A DNA stretch of 64,000 nucleotides from Rathayibacter sp. Leaf185 (GCF_001423885.1 NZ_LMPP01000002.1:690575-754574), one strand, 5' to 3'; positions 8,266-16,183 are shown, counted from the stretch's first letter. A program made the numbers and translations. The notes: generated by a model not told the origin, from the letters alone.

Positions 8266-10149
8266 ATGAGCATCGATGACGGGCTCGCCTCGGCGAGGGA
8301 CGAGGCACGCGCGGCCCTCGAGGCCGCTCGCGCACTGCAGGCGCAGGCCGCGGCCGCACTCGAGCGTGCGGAGGCGGCAGCGGCGGCTCTCGAGTCCGCG
8401 AGCGGTCCCGAGGAGGCCGCGGCCGTCGTCGACGACGTACGGCTGGTCGCGGCGGTTCCGGAGAAGTCGGCGGCCGCCGCTCCGCCCGCACCCGCCGCGC
8501 CCGGCCCCCTCCCCGAGTCCGCCGTCGAAGCCGTTCGCGCCGGCTACGCCTTCGCCGGACCCGCCCTCGAGCTCGGGGCTCTCGTCAACGGCGACGCCCG
8601 CATCGACGTCCCGATCCGCCTCCCGCTCGGGATGCTCAACCGGCACGGACTCGTCGTCGGGGCGACCGGCACCGGCAAGACCAAGACGCTGCAGGTCATG
8701 GCAGAGCAGCTCTCGGCGCACGGCGTCCCGGTCTTCGCCGCCGACATCAAGGGCGACCTCTCGGGTCTCGCCACGCCCGGCACGGCGAGCGACTCCCTCC
8801 TGGCGCGCACCCGCACCATCGGCCAGAGCTGGGTCGCGGAGGCGGCGCCCGCCGAGTACTTCGCGCTCGGCGGCATCGGCACGGGCGTCCCCGTCCGCGC
8901 GACCGTCACCGGCTTCGGGCCCCTGCTGCTCTCGAAGGTCCTCGGTCTCAACCACACGCAGGAGTCGAGCCTCGGCCTCGTCTTCCACTACGCCGAGTCC
9001 GCGGGCCTGCCGCTCGTCGACCTGTCCGACCTCCGCGCCGTCCTCACCTACCTCGTCGGCGACGAGGGCAAGGCCGAGCTCGCCGAGCTGGGCGGCCTGT
9101 CGAAGGCGACCGCGGGCGTGATCCTGCGCGAGTTGATCGCCTTCGCCGACCAGGGCGCCGACGTCTTCTTCGGCGAGCCCGAGATCGACACGGCCGAGTT
9201 CCTCCGCTCGACGCCCGACGGCCGCGGCGTCGTCAGCCTGCTCGAGGTGCCAGGAGTCGCCGACCGGCCGGCGCTGTTCTCGACGTTCCTGATGTGGCTG
9301 CTCGCCGACCTCTTCAACGACCTCCCCGAGGTCGGCGACCTCGACCGCCCCAGGTTGGTGTTCTTCTTCGACGAGGCGCACCTGCTCTTCCGCGACGCGT
9401 CGAAGGACTTCCTCGCGGCGATCACCCAGACCGTGCGGCTGATCCGCTCGAAGGGGGTCGGCATCGTCTTCGTCACCCAGACGCCCAAGGACGTGCCGAG
9501 CGATGTCCTCGCCCAGCTCGGCTCGCGCGTGCAGCACCAGCTGCGCGCCCACACGCCCGACGACGCCAAGGCGCTGCGGGCGACCGTCTCGACCTACCCC
9601 GAGTCCGACTACGACCTCGGCGAGATCCTGCAGGCCCTCCCGATCGGCGAGGCCGTCGTCACCGTGATGAACGAGCGCGGTGCTCCGACCCCCGTCGCCT
9701 GGACGCGGCTGCGCGCCCCGCAGGGCTCGATGTCGCCCACACCCGAGGCGGAGCGGGAGGCGAGCGTCCAGCGGTCCCCGTTGCTCGCGCGCTACGGCAC
9801 TGCTCTCGACCGCGACTCCGCTCGCGAGATCCTGACCCGCCGCCTCGACGCCGCCGCCGAGGCCGAGGAGGCCCGCACCGCCGCCGAGGTGCGCGCCGAG
9901 GAGGAGGCCGCCGCAGAGAAGGAGCGCGCCCGCGAGGAGGTCCGCCGCGCCAAGGAGCGCGCCACCGCCGAGCGCAGAGCCGACGAGGCCGCGGAGCGCT
10001 CCCGCCGCCGCACAGCCCCGCGCTCGACCTCCACCCGGACCCCGCGCCGCGACAAGACCGTCGTCGAGCAGGTCCTCGGCTCCTCGGTCGGCACGACTCT
10101 TCTCCGCGAGGTCGTCCGCGGCATCTTCGGCACGGCCCGCCGGCGCTGA
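8266..10149 (+). CDS. HerA-like helicase/ATPase (DUF853 family)
   Basis: A 627-residue FtsK/HerA-type ATPase. The P-loop GATGTGKTKTLQVM lies near residue 132 and the Walker B strand FFFDEAHLLF near 366; VFVTQTPKDVP and LGSRVQHQLRAHTPDD are typical of the DUF853 family, a hexameric motor of uncertain role. Two parts extend beyond the core: residues 1-75 are an Ala/Glu-rich helix, and residues about 520-600 are a long Glu/Arg/Ala coiled coil ending in a basic tail (RRRTAPRSTSTRTPRR), which could contact nucleic acid or partners. No NurA nuclease partner is adjacent. The start follows a -10-like TAGGCT without a ribosome-binding site. Confidence 0.83.
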   Translation: MSIDDGLASARDEARAALEAARALQAQAAAALERAEAAAAALESASGPEEAAAVVDDVRLVAAVPEKSAAAAPPAPAAPGPLPESAVEAVRAGYAFAGPALELGALVNGDARIDVPIRLPLGMLNRHGLVVGATGTGKTKTLQVMAEQLSAHGVPVFAADIKGDLSGLATPGTASDSLLARTRTIGQSWVAEAAPAEYFALGGIGTGVPVRATVTGFGPLLLSKVLGLNHTQESSLGLVFHYAESAGLPLVDLSDLRAVLTYLVGDEGKAELAELGGLSKATAGVILRELIAFADQGADVFFGEPEIDTAEFLRSTPDGRGVVSLLEVPGVADRPALFSTFLMWLLADLFNDLPEVGDLDRPRLVFFFDEAHLLFRDASKDFLAAITQTVRLIRSKGVGIVFVTQTPKDVPSDVLAQLGSRVQHQLRAHTPDDAKALRATVSTYPESDYDLGEILQALPIGEAVVTVMNERGAPTPVAWTRLRAPQGSMSPTPEAEREASVQRSPLLARYGTALDRDSAREILTRRLDAAAEAEEARTAAEVRAEEEAAAEKERAREEVRRAKERATAERRADEAAERSRRRTAPRSTSTRTPRRDKTVVEQVLGSSVGTTLLREVVRGIFGTARRR

Positions 10150-10157
10150 CGGCGGCC

Positions 10158-10242
10158 ATCTGCGGCGTTGTCGTCGGTCGCGATACCGCCGGTATCGCTC
10201 CTTCCTCCGCCTTGCAGCTGACCTCCGTCAGCGCCGGCGGAG
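10158..10242. repeat. Structured intergenic palindromes downstream of HerA-like gene
   Basis: Contains a perfect hairpin GCGATACC-GCC-GGTATCGC (10180-10198) set inside weaker outer complementarity (CATCTGC at 10158 with GCAGCTG at about 10214), followed by a second hairpin with GCTGAC-CTCC-GTCAGC (10217-10232) flanked by CTCCGCC/GGCGGAG (10205-10211 with 10236-10242). The string TCGCTCCTTCCTCCGCCTTG resembles the 3' flank of the element at 15091-15178. Likely an actinobacterial REP-like palindrome that may also end transcription. Confidence 0.5.
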
Positions 10243-10274
10243 AGTGGTCAACGGGTTCTTTCGTCCCGCTGCCC

Positions 10275-10316
10275 GCTGATCGAGCATCCCTGCAGGGGGC
10301 GTACCGAGATCCACCT
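10275..10316. repeat. Dispersed palindromic repeat, copy 2
   Basis: Starts GCTGATCGAGC and ends CGAGATCCACC, sharing both ends with the copies at 2525 and 15207; the centre differs (CATCCCTGCAGGGGGCG). Confidence 0.6.
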
Positions 10317-10358
10317 CCGTCAGCAGCCGAGCCGCCCGGTCCGACCACCGGCGCATTC

Positions 10359-10381
10359 CGCTAACGCCCGCGTGTTAGCGT
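10359..10381. promoter_or_regulatory. Operator-like inverted repeat overlapping TetR promoter
   Basis: CGCTAAC-N8-GTTAGCG (10359-10380) is a perfect 7-bp inverted repeat. Its right arm overlaps the -10-like hexamer TAGCGT (10376-10381), which ends 7 nt before the regulator's ATG. Size and symmetry suit a TetR dimer and imply autorepression. Confidence 0.65.
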
Positions 10382-10388
10382 CGGCAAC

Positions 10389-11069
10389 ATGCCCGAGAGC
10401 CCGACCACCCGCGACCGCATCCTCCGGGCGACCGCCGAGCTCCTCGCCGAGGGCGGGCGCGACGCCGTCTCGACCCGCGCGATCAGCACCGCCGCCGGCG
10501 TCCAGGCCCCCACGATCTACCGCACCTTCGGCGACCTCCGCGGCCTCCTCGACTCCGTCGCCGCCGCCGGATTCGGGGCCGCCCAGGCCGAGTTCGACCG
10601 CGTCGACCCGCCGGCCGACCCGGTCGACGCCCTGCGCGCCGCCTGGGACCACCACGTCGCCTTCGGCCTGGCCGAGCCCCACCTCTACGCGCTCATGTTC
10701 ACCGCGCGCCCGGGGGAGGAGTCGGAGGCGGCGCGCCACGCCCGCGGCGTCCTCGCGACCCACGTCCACGCCGTCGCCGAAGCAGGCCGCCTGACCGTCG
10801 ACGTCGAGCGAGCGGCGCGCCTGCTGCAGTCCGCCGCTCTCGGCTGCACCCTGACGCTCACCGCCGACGGCGACGACGAGCTCTCGGCGCGCTCCCGAGA
10901 GGCGGTCCTCGCCGCGATCACGACCCAGGAGGCGGGCCCCGCCGATCCTGCGGCCCGCGCCGTCGTCGCCCACGCGGTCGCCCTGCGCACGGCCCTGCCG
11001 ACCATCGACGCCCTGAGCGCGGGGGAGCAGGCGCTCCTCGAGGAGTGGCTCGACCGCCTCGCGCACTGA
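10389..11069 (+). CDS. TetR-family transcriptional regulator
   Basis: A 226-residue regulator. The N-terminal 50 residues hold the TetR helix-turn-helix: TRDRILRATAELLAEGG (helix 1), VSTRAISTAAGVQAPTIYR (helices 2-3) and the following helix-4 start. The remainder is a variable ligand-binding helical domain. An inverted repeat overlapping the promoter suggests it represses itself. No neighbouring target on the same side is obvious: downstream lies the tRNA-Ser on the other strand, and upstream lies the HerA-like gene 240 bp away, so the regulon is probably elsewhere. Confidence 0.85.
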   Translation: MPESPTTRDRILRATAELLAEGGRDAVSTRAISTAAGVQAPTIYRTFGDLRGLLDSVAAAGFGAAQAEFDRVDPPADPVDALRAAWDHHVAFGLAEPHLYALMFTARPGEESEAARHARGVLATHVHAVAEAGRLTVDVERAARLLQSAALGCTLTLTADGDDELSARSREAVLAAITTQEAGPADPAARAVVAHAVALRTALPTIDALSAGEQALLEEWLDRLAH

Positions 11070-11112
11070 GCGCACTGACGGCACTGACCGCACCGAGCGC
11101 ACGGAAACAGCA

Positions 11113-11150
11113 AACGGCGCCGCGCGCTGGCGAGAGCGTGCGACGCCGTT
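11113..11150 (-). terminator. Terminator after tRNA-Ser (also faces TetR gene)
   Basis: AACGGCGCCGCGCGC pairs with GCGTGCGACGCCGTT (13 of 15 positions, the rest G-T compatible) around an 8-nt loop; on the minus strand it is followed by a T-rich stretch TTTGCTGTTTCC. It lies just past the 3' end of tRNA-Ser and 43 bp after the TetR stop. Confidence 0.65.
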
Positions 11151-11153
11151 CGG

Positions 11154-11238
11154 CGGAGGATGGGGGATTCGAACCCCCGAGGGCTTTCACCCAACACGCT
11201 TTCCAAGCGTGCGCCATAGGCCACTAGGCGAATCCTCC
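11154..11238 (-). tRNA. tRNA-Ser (GGA)
   Basis: An 85-nt class II tRNA on the minus strand. The 7-bp acceptor stem is GGAGGAT/ATCCTCC with discriminator G, the anticodon loop CTTGGAAAG gives GGA, a long variable arm follows, and the T-loop is GGTTCGAATCC. CCA is not encoded. It reads UCC/UCU serine codons. Confidence 0.95.
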
Positions 11239-11337
11239 AGGCGCGACCGTGATCGCGACCTGAAGCACACTACCTGAAACCGACCGGCACCGCTGACCAC
11301 GGGCGTCCGGCGGCTCGCAGGATCGGGTTAGACTGTT

Positions 11338-11434
11338 TCCCGGCTCCCCGCGTGGCGCCATCCAGGCCAACTCCCCCAGGGCGGAAACGCAGCAAGGGTA
11401 ACCGGGCTCTGGCGGGTGCGCGGGGGGTCTTCTC
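11338..11434 (+). ncRNA. ffs: Signal recognition particle RNA, small bacterial type (4.5S)
   Basis: About 97 nt forming one long hairpin. Diagnostic features are the apical GGAA tetraloop (11383-11386) closed by GGGC/GC pairs, the conserved asymmetric internal loop AGCAAGG, the ACCGGGCTCTGGCGG strand and the closing CCCCGCG/CGCGGGG stem. It binds Ffh to target nascent membrane proteins. A -10-like TTAGACT lies just upstream (11328-11334). Exact ends are estimated from the stem. Confidence 0.9.
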
Positions 11435-11522
11435 TGTTTCCAGGGCTCTCCTCCACAGGCCGCCCCAGCTGCACGCTCTCCCATACCGAGTGCCCGCCCA
11501 GCCGTACCAGAGGCCCCCTCGG

Positions 11523-11528
11523 TAGGCT
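11523..11528 (+). promoter_or_regulatory. -10 hexamer TAGGCT before pta
   Basis: TAGGCT ends 8 nt before ATG 11537 with no Shine-Dalgarno between; consistent with a leaderless or near-leaderless pta-ackA transcript. Confidence 0.55.
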
Positions 11529-11536
11529 CTGCCCCG

Positions 11537-13684
11537 ATGGTTCAGAGCATCTACATCTCGTCCGCCGAAGGTCATTCCGGCAAGTCCACGGTCGCCCTCG
11601 GCGTCCTCGATCGGCTCACCAGCCAGGTGCAGCGGGTGGGCGTCTTCCGCCCCATCGCGCGCTCCGCCTCCGAGCCCGACTACGTGCTCGAGATGCTGCT
11701 GGGCCACTCCGATTCGGGTCTGCCCTACGACGACTGCATCGGCGTCACCTACGAGGATGTGCACACCGACGGCGAGGCCGCGCTCTCGCGGATCGTCGAG
11801 CGCTACAAGCACGTCGAGGCGCAGTGCGACGCGGTGGTGATCCTCGGCTCCGACTACACCGATGTCGGCAGCCCGACCGAGCTCGGCTACAACGCCCGCG
11901 TCGCGGCCAACCTCGGCGCGCCCGTCCTCCTCGTGCTCACCGGCCGCGATCCCTCCCGCAGCGAGCAGCTCGGCCAGGCGCCCGCGCGGACCCCGGAGGA
12001 GATGCGCCAGATCACCGAGCTCGCCGCGGTCGAGCTGCGCACCGCACACGCGACGCTGATCGGAGTCATCGCGAACCGCGCCGATCCCGAGACGGCACCG
12101 GCGGCGGTCGAGGCGATCCGATCCGCTCTCCCCGTCCCCGTCCCGGTGTGGGCGATCCGTGAAGACCCGTTCCTGGTCGCTCCGAGCTTCTCGCGCCTCG
12201 TCGAGGTCGTCGACGGAGTCGTGGTCGCCGGCGACCCCGAGCTGCTCGGTCGCGAGGTGCTCGGCGTCGTCGTCGCCGGCATGTCGATGGTCAACGTCCT
12301 GCCGCGCTTGATGGAGGGCGGCGTCGTGATCGTCCCGGGCGACCGCCCCGAGGTCGTGCTCGCCGTGATCATGGCGCACGCCTCCGGCAACTTCCCGACG
12401 GTGTCGGGCATCATCCTCAACGGAGGATTCGAGCTGCAGGAGCCGATCGTCCGCCTCATCGAGGGCGTCGACAACAAGCTCCCGATCGTGATGACCGAGC
12501 TCGGCACCTACGACACCGCCGTGCGCGTCACCGCGGCGCGCGGTCGCCTCGCAGCCGACTCGCCCCGCAAGCGCGACACCTCCCTCGCCCTGTTCGAGGA
12601 GGCGATCGACGCGGTCGAGCTGCTCACGCTCCTCGACGTCGGCCGCTCCGAGGTCGTGACCCCGCTGATGTTCGAGTACGGGCTGATCGAGCGTGCCCGC
12701 ATCGCCGACCGCCACATCGTCCTGCCCGAGGGTGGCGACGACCGCATCCTCCGCGCCGCCGCGACCGTGCTCAAGCGCGGCATCGCGCGTCTGACGATCC
12801 TCGGCGAGGAGGCGGAGGTGCGCGGTCGCGCCGCCGGGCTCGGTCTCGACATCGACGGAGCCCGCGTGCTCAGCACCCACGACCCCGAGCACCGTGCGCG
12901 CTTCGCCGACGAGTACGCGAAGATCCGCGCGCACAAGGGCATCACCTATGACCACGCCTACGACACGGTGACCGACGTCTCCTACTTCGGCACGATGATG
13001 GTGCAGCTCGGCCTCGCCGACGGCATGGTCTCGGGAGCCGCGCACACCACGGCGCACACGATCCGCCCCGGCTTCGAGATCATCAAGACCACTCCGGGCG
13101 TCTCGGTCGTGTCGAGCGTGTTCCTGATGGCCCTCGCCGACCGCGTCCTCGTCTACGGCGACTGCGCGGTCAACCCCGACCCGACCGCGACGCAGCTCGC
13201 CGACATCGCGATCTCCTCCGCCGAGACCGCGCAGCAGTTCGGCATCGACCCGAGGATCGCGATGCTCTCCTACTCCACGGGCGAGAGCGGAGCGGGAGCC
13301 GACGTCGAGAAGGTCCGCGAGGCCACCGCGCTCGTCCGCGAGCGCCGGCCCGACCTGCTCGTCGAGGGCCCCATCCAGTACGACGCGGCAGCGGATGCGG
13401 CCGTCGCCGCCTCCAAGATGCCCGGTTCGCAGGTCGCGGGGCGCGCGACGGTGTTCATCTTCCCCGACCTCAACACGGGCAACAACACCTACAAGGCGGT
13501 CCAGCGCTCGGCCGGCGCGGTCGCCATCGGCCCGGTCCTCCAGGGCCTCCGCAAGCCGGTCAACGACCTCTCGCGCGGCGCCCTCGTCCAGGACATCGTC
13601 AACACCGTCGCGATCACCGCGATCCAGGCGGCGACGCAGGCGATCGTGCCGCCGACCTCCGCCATCCCCCTGCCCGTGCGCTGA
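11537..13684 (+). CDS. pta: Phosphate acetyltransferase
   Basis: A 715-residue long-form Pta converting acetyl-CoA and phosphate to acetyl phosphate and CoA in the cytosol. Residues 1-350 form the N-terminal P-loop and DRTGG-like region (SAEGHSGKSTVALGVLDRL at about 8-26), thought to sense metabolites in long Pta enzymes; residues about 380-710 are the catalytic domain with VLPEGGDDR, GLADGMVSGAAHTTA, VYGDCAVNPDP and FPDLNTGNNTYKAVQR. The gene is followed after 53 bp by ackA, completing the acetate overflow/assimilation pathway. acs for the irreversible activation route is also in this window (minus strand, 43.5-45.5 kb). Confidence 0.97.
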   Translation: MVQSIYISSAEGHSGKSTVALGVLDRLTSQVQRVGVFRPIARSASEPDYVLEMLLGHSDSGLPYDDCIGVTYEDVHTDGEAALSRIVERYKHVEAQCDAVVILGSDYTDVGSPTELGYNARVAANLGAPVLLVLTGRDPSRSEQLGQAPARTPEEMRQITELAAVELRTAHATLIGVIANRADPETAPAAVEAIRSALPVPVPVWAIREDPFLVAPSFSRLVEVVDGVVVAGDPELLGREVLGVVVAGMSMVNVLPRLMEGGVVIVPGDRPEVVLAVIMAHASGNFPTVSGIILNGGFELQEPIVRLIEGVDNKLPIVMTELGTYDTAVRVTAARGRLAADSPRKRDTSLALFEEAIDAVELLTLLDVGRSEVVTPLMFEYGLIERARIADRHIVLPEGGDDRILRAAATVLKRGIARLTILGEEAEVRGRAAGLGLDIDGARVLSTHDPEHRARFADEYAKIRAHKGITYDHAYDTVTDVSYFGTMMVQLGLADGMVSGAAHTTAHTIRPGFEIIKTTPGVSVVSSVFLMALADRVLVYGDCAVNPDPTATQLADIAISSAETAQQFGIDPRIAMLSYSTGESGAGADVEKVREATALVRERRPDLLVEGPIQYDAAADAAVAASKMPGSQVAGRATVFIFPDLNTGNNTYKAVQRSAGAVAIGPVLQGLRKPVNDLSRGALVQDIVNTVAITAIQAATQAIVPPTSAIPLPVR

Positions 13685-13737
13685 CGGCCACCCGCCGCCG
13701 CGCCCCTCCCGACCCCGATCACCCCAGGAGTCCCATC

Positions 13738-14922
13738 GTGTCCGTCGTCCTCGTCGTCAACAGCGGTTCGTCGTCGTTCAAGTACCAGCTCATCGAGATG
13801 ACCACGGAGGAGACGCTCGCCAGCGGCCTCGTCGAGCGGATCGGGGAGGAGACGGGGCGCACGAAGCACACCCGCGACGGCGAGAGCATCGAGTTCGAGG
13901 CGCCGATCCCCGACCACACCGCGGGCTTCGACGCGATGATCCGCGCCTTCGCCGAGCACGGACCGAGCCTCGACGAGTTCCCTCCGGTCGCGGTCGGTCA
14001 CCGCGTGGTCCACGGCGGCAAGCGCTTCTACGAGCCCACGCTCATCACCGACCTGGTCAAGATCAACATCGAGGACCTCTCCGATCTTGCTCCGCTGCAC
14101 AACCCGGCGAACCTCGAGGGCATCGAGGCCGCGCAGAAGGCGTTCCCCGAGGTGCCGCACGTCGCCGTCTTCGACACCGCCTTCCACCACACCATCCCGG
14201 CGGAGGCGTCCGCCTACGCCATCCCGGCCGAACTCGCCGACAAGCACCGCATCCGTCGCTACGGATTCCACGGCACGTCGCACAAGTTCGTCTCGGAGTC
14301 GGCCGCCGCGTTCCTCGGCCGACGCCGCTCCGACCTCAAGACGATCGTGCTGCACCTCGGCAACGGCGCCTCGGCCTGCGCGGTCGACGGAGGCGAATCG
14401 GTCGAGACCTCGATGGGCATGACCCCGCTCGAGGGCCTGGTGATGGGCACCCGCTCCGGCGATCTCGACCCCGCGGTGGTCTTCCACCTCGCCCGCAAGG
14501 CCGGCCTCTCGATCGACGAGCTCGACACCGTCCTCAACCGGCGCAGCGGGCTCCTCGGCCTCTCGGGTCGCGGCGACATGCGCGACGTGCAGGAGGCGGC
14601 CGAGGCCGGCGACGAGAAGGCCCGCGCCGCCCTCGACGTCTACTACCACCGCCTCCGCCACTACATCGGCGCCTACTACGCGCAGCTCGGCCGCGTCGAC
14701 GCGATCGTCTTCACGGCCGGAGTCGGCGAGAACGTCGCCGCCGTCCGCGCCGGCGCTCTCCGCGGACTCGAGGGCCTCGGCATCGAACTCGACCCCGCCC
14801 GCAACACGAGTCCCGAGCGCGGCGCCCGCCGCATCTCGACCGACGACTCCCGCGTCGCCGTCCTCGTCATCCCCACCAACGAAGAACTCGAGATCGCCCG
14901 GCAGTCCTTGTCGGTTGTTTAG
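13738..14922 (+). CDS. ackA: Acetate kinase
   Basis: A 394-residue cytosolic kinase interconverting acetyl phosphate + ADP and acetate + ATP. Family motifs are NSGSSSFKYQL at the N-terminus (ATP fold), VGHRVVHGG, FDTAFHHT, YGFHGTSHKFV with the catalytic-site His, LHLGNGAS and a C-terminal FTAGVGENV. GTG 13738 is the start, with AGGAG 6 nt upstream. It is the second gene of the pta-ackA operon. Its TAG stop is embedded in the left arm of a perfect 12-bp terminator hairpin. Confidence 0.97.
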   Translation: MSVVLVVNSGSSSFKYQLIEMTTEETLASGLVERIGEETGRTKHTRDGESIEFEAPIPDHTAGFDAMIRAFAEHGPSLDEFPPVAVGHRVVHGGKRFYEPTLITDLVKINIEDLSDLAPLHNPANLEGIEAAQKAFPEVPHVAVFDTAFHHTIPAEASAYAIPAELADKHRIRRYGFHGTSHKFVSESAAAFLGRRRSDLKTIVLHLGNGASACAVDGGESVETSMGMTPLEGLVMGTRSGDLDPAVVFHLARKAGLSIDELDTVLNRRSGLLGLSGRGDMRDVQEAAEAGDEKARAALDVYYHRLRHYIGAYYAQLGRVDAIVFTAGVGENVAAVRAGALRGLEGLGIELDPARNTSPERGARRISTDDSRVAVLVIPTNEELEIARQSLSVV

Positions 14923-14941
14923 CGGCTCGCCGCTAAACAAC
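14914..14941. terminator. ackA terminator hairpin containing the stop codon
   Basis: GTTGTTTAGCGG-CTCG-CCGCTAAACAAC is a perfect 12-bp stem with a 4-nt loop. The ackA stop TAG (14920-14922) lies inside the left arm. There is no clear U-tract on either side, but the stem is AT-rich for this genome, suggesting selection for termination or mRNA-end protection. Confidence 0.7.
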
Positions 14942-14960
14942 TCGCGGTCGGCTACCAGAG

Positions 14961-15040
14961 GTGATTGCGGTTCGCAGAGCGTGTTGCGTCGGGCTGCCGG
15001 AAATCGCTGGCACGCGATTTCCGGTCGCGCCCTCTGCGGT
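14961..15040. repeat. REP-like hairpin element, copy A
   Basis: An 80-bp unit with a perfect hairpin CCGGAAATCGC-TGGCAC-GCGATTTCCGG (14997-15024), preceded by CAGAGCGTGTTGCGTCGGGCTG and followed by TCGCGCCCTC. A diverged copy follows at 15091. The gap between ackA and fdhD (14923-15355, 433 bp) holds no gene; it contains the terminator, these two units, a dispersed repeat and a further inverted repeat. Confidence 0.6.
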
Positions 15041-15090
15041 GCCGATGTCCGAGCCGCTCCCTGCGCGGCTCGGCGCGGTCGGCCCGTTCA

Positions 15091-15178
15091 CGTGGTGCGT
15101 TCTGCAGAGCGGGTTGCGTCGCGCTGTCTCGAAACGCTGACACGCGTTTCTCGATCGCGCCCTCCTCCGTCTTGAGGC
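15091..15178. repeat. REP-like hairpin element, copy B
   Basis: Same order as copy A: CAGAGCGGGTTGCGTCGCGCTG, hairpin GAAACGC-TGACAC-GCGTTTC (15131-15150), then TCGCGCCCTCCTCCGTCTTG. The stem sequence differs from copy A on both sides together, while the loop (TGGCAC/TGACAC) and flanks are kept. Confidence 0.6.
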
Positions 15179-15206
15179 AGGTCTGAGACGCCGATCGCCC
15201 GGGCTT

Positions 15207-15252
15207 GTTGATCGAGCCAACAGCCCGCGGAGCGGGCGTCTCGAGATCCACC
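15207..15252. repeat. Dispersed palindromic repeat, copy 3
   Basis: Starts GTTGATCGAGC, has the internal palindrome GCCCGCGGAGCGGGC and ends CTCGAGATCCACC. Related to the copies at 2525 and 10275. Confidence 0.65.
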
Positions 15253-15272
15253 GCCGCCGGCGAGGGAACACT

Positions 15273-15316
15273 GGACCATCGAGGCCGCCGTCCAGGGCGG
15301 GCTTCCTCGACGGTCC
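15273..15316. terminator. Inverted repeat downstream of fdhD
   Basis: GGACCATCGAGG (15273-15284) pairs with CCTCGACGGTCC (15305-15316) at 11 of 12 positions plus one G-T pair. It lies 40 bp past the fdhD stop (minus strand) and could end that transcript. Confidence 0.45.
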
Positions 15317-15355
15317 GGGGTTTCCTCGCCTCGACACTCCGTCCAGGCGACCGCG

Positions 15356-16183
15356 TCAGGGCAGCAGGCGCTCCGCACCCGCGTAGACGTTGAAGCCGGA
15401 GGCGCGGCTGAAGCCGAGGAGGGTCAGGCCCGAGCGGCGCGCCAGGTCGACGGACAGCGACGACGGCGCACCGACAGCGGCCAGCAGAGGGATCCCGGCC
15501 ATCACCGCCTTCTGCACCAGCTCGAACGATGCCCGGCCCGACACCTGCAGCATCGTCCCGCGCAGCGGCAGCCGCCCCTCCCGCAGCCCCCATCCCACGA
15601 CCTTGTCCACAGCGTTGTGCCGGCCCACGTCCTCCCGCAGCACCAGCAGCGATCCGTCCGCGTCGAACAGACCCGCCGCGTGCACTCCGCCCGTCCGCTC
15701 GAACACCGCCTGCGCGTCCCGGAGCCGCTCCGGTAGCTCGATCAGCAGCTCGCGCGAGACCCGCAGCGGGTCCTCCGCCACTGTCCACGCCGAGTCCGTC
15801 GTCACCGCGTCGAGGGAGGCGAGCCCGCACACTCCGCACGAGCTCGTCGTGTAGACCGACCGCTCGCGCTCGAGCAGCACCGCCTCGCGTCCGCCGCGCA
15901 CGGTCGCGTCGACCACGTTGTAGGTGTTCTCGGCCGGACCGGATCCGCTCGCGCAGTACCTCATGGCGGCGAGCTGCTCGGTCGCCGTGAGCACCCCCTC
16001 CGAGACCAGGAACCCCGCGACCAGGTCGAAGTCGTCGCCCGGAGTGCGCATCGTGACGCTGAACCGCCGCCCGCCGACCCGGATCTCGAGCGGTTCCTCG
16101 ACCGCGAGCACGTCCTCGCGGACGCGGGGCGGCGCCTGGGCGCGGACGGCGGTCAGGCGGGTGCGGACGACATTGCGGCTCAT
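15356..16183 (-). CDS. fdhD: Formate dehydrogenase accessory sulfurtransferase FdhD
   Basis: A 275-residue accessory protein that transfers sulfur from a cysteine desulfurase to the bis-MGD cofactor of formate dehydrogenases. The essential cysteine pair is in SSCGVCGLASLDAV; EDVGRHNAVDKVVG and LLQVSGRASFELVQKA are conserved family blocks, and the C-terminal GFSRASGFNVYAG binds cofactor. The ATG at 16183 follows GGAGGAG at a good distance, so an upstream in-frame ATG at 16222 is not used here. It is divergent from the FdhF/YdeP-type oxidoreductase it probably serves, with a 71-bp shared promoter region. Confidence 0.95.
   Translation of the reverse strand: MSRNVVRTRLTAVRAQAPPRVREDVLAVEEPLEIRVGGRRFSVTMRTPGDDFDLVAGFLVSEGVLTATEQLAAMRYCASGSGPAENTYNVVDATVRGGREAVLLERERSVYTTSSCGVCGLASLDAVTTDSAWTVAEDPLRVSRELLIELPERLRDAQAVFERTGGVHAAGLFDADGSLLVLREDVGRHNAVDKVVGWGLREGRLPLRGTMLQVSGRASFELVQKAVMAGIPLLAAVGAPSSLSVDLARRSGLTLLGFSRASGFNVYAGAERLLP

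Noticed and set aside
3454-10149. Defence island made of the nuclease-helicase and the HerA-like ATPase
   Set aside because: A metabolic oxidoreductase lies between them, each gene has its own promoter-like element, no NurA, SIR2 or methylase partner is present and base composition is like the rest of the window.
14952-15839. Minus-strand frame of 295 residues over the ackA-fdhD gap
   Set aside because: Covers the REP-like repeats and part of fdhD in another frame; composition and repeats explain it.
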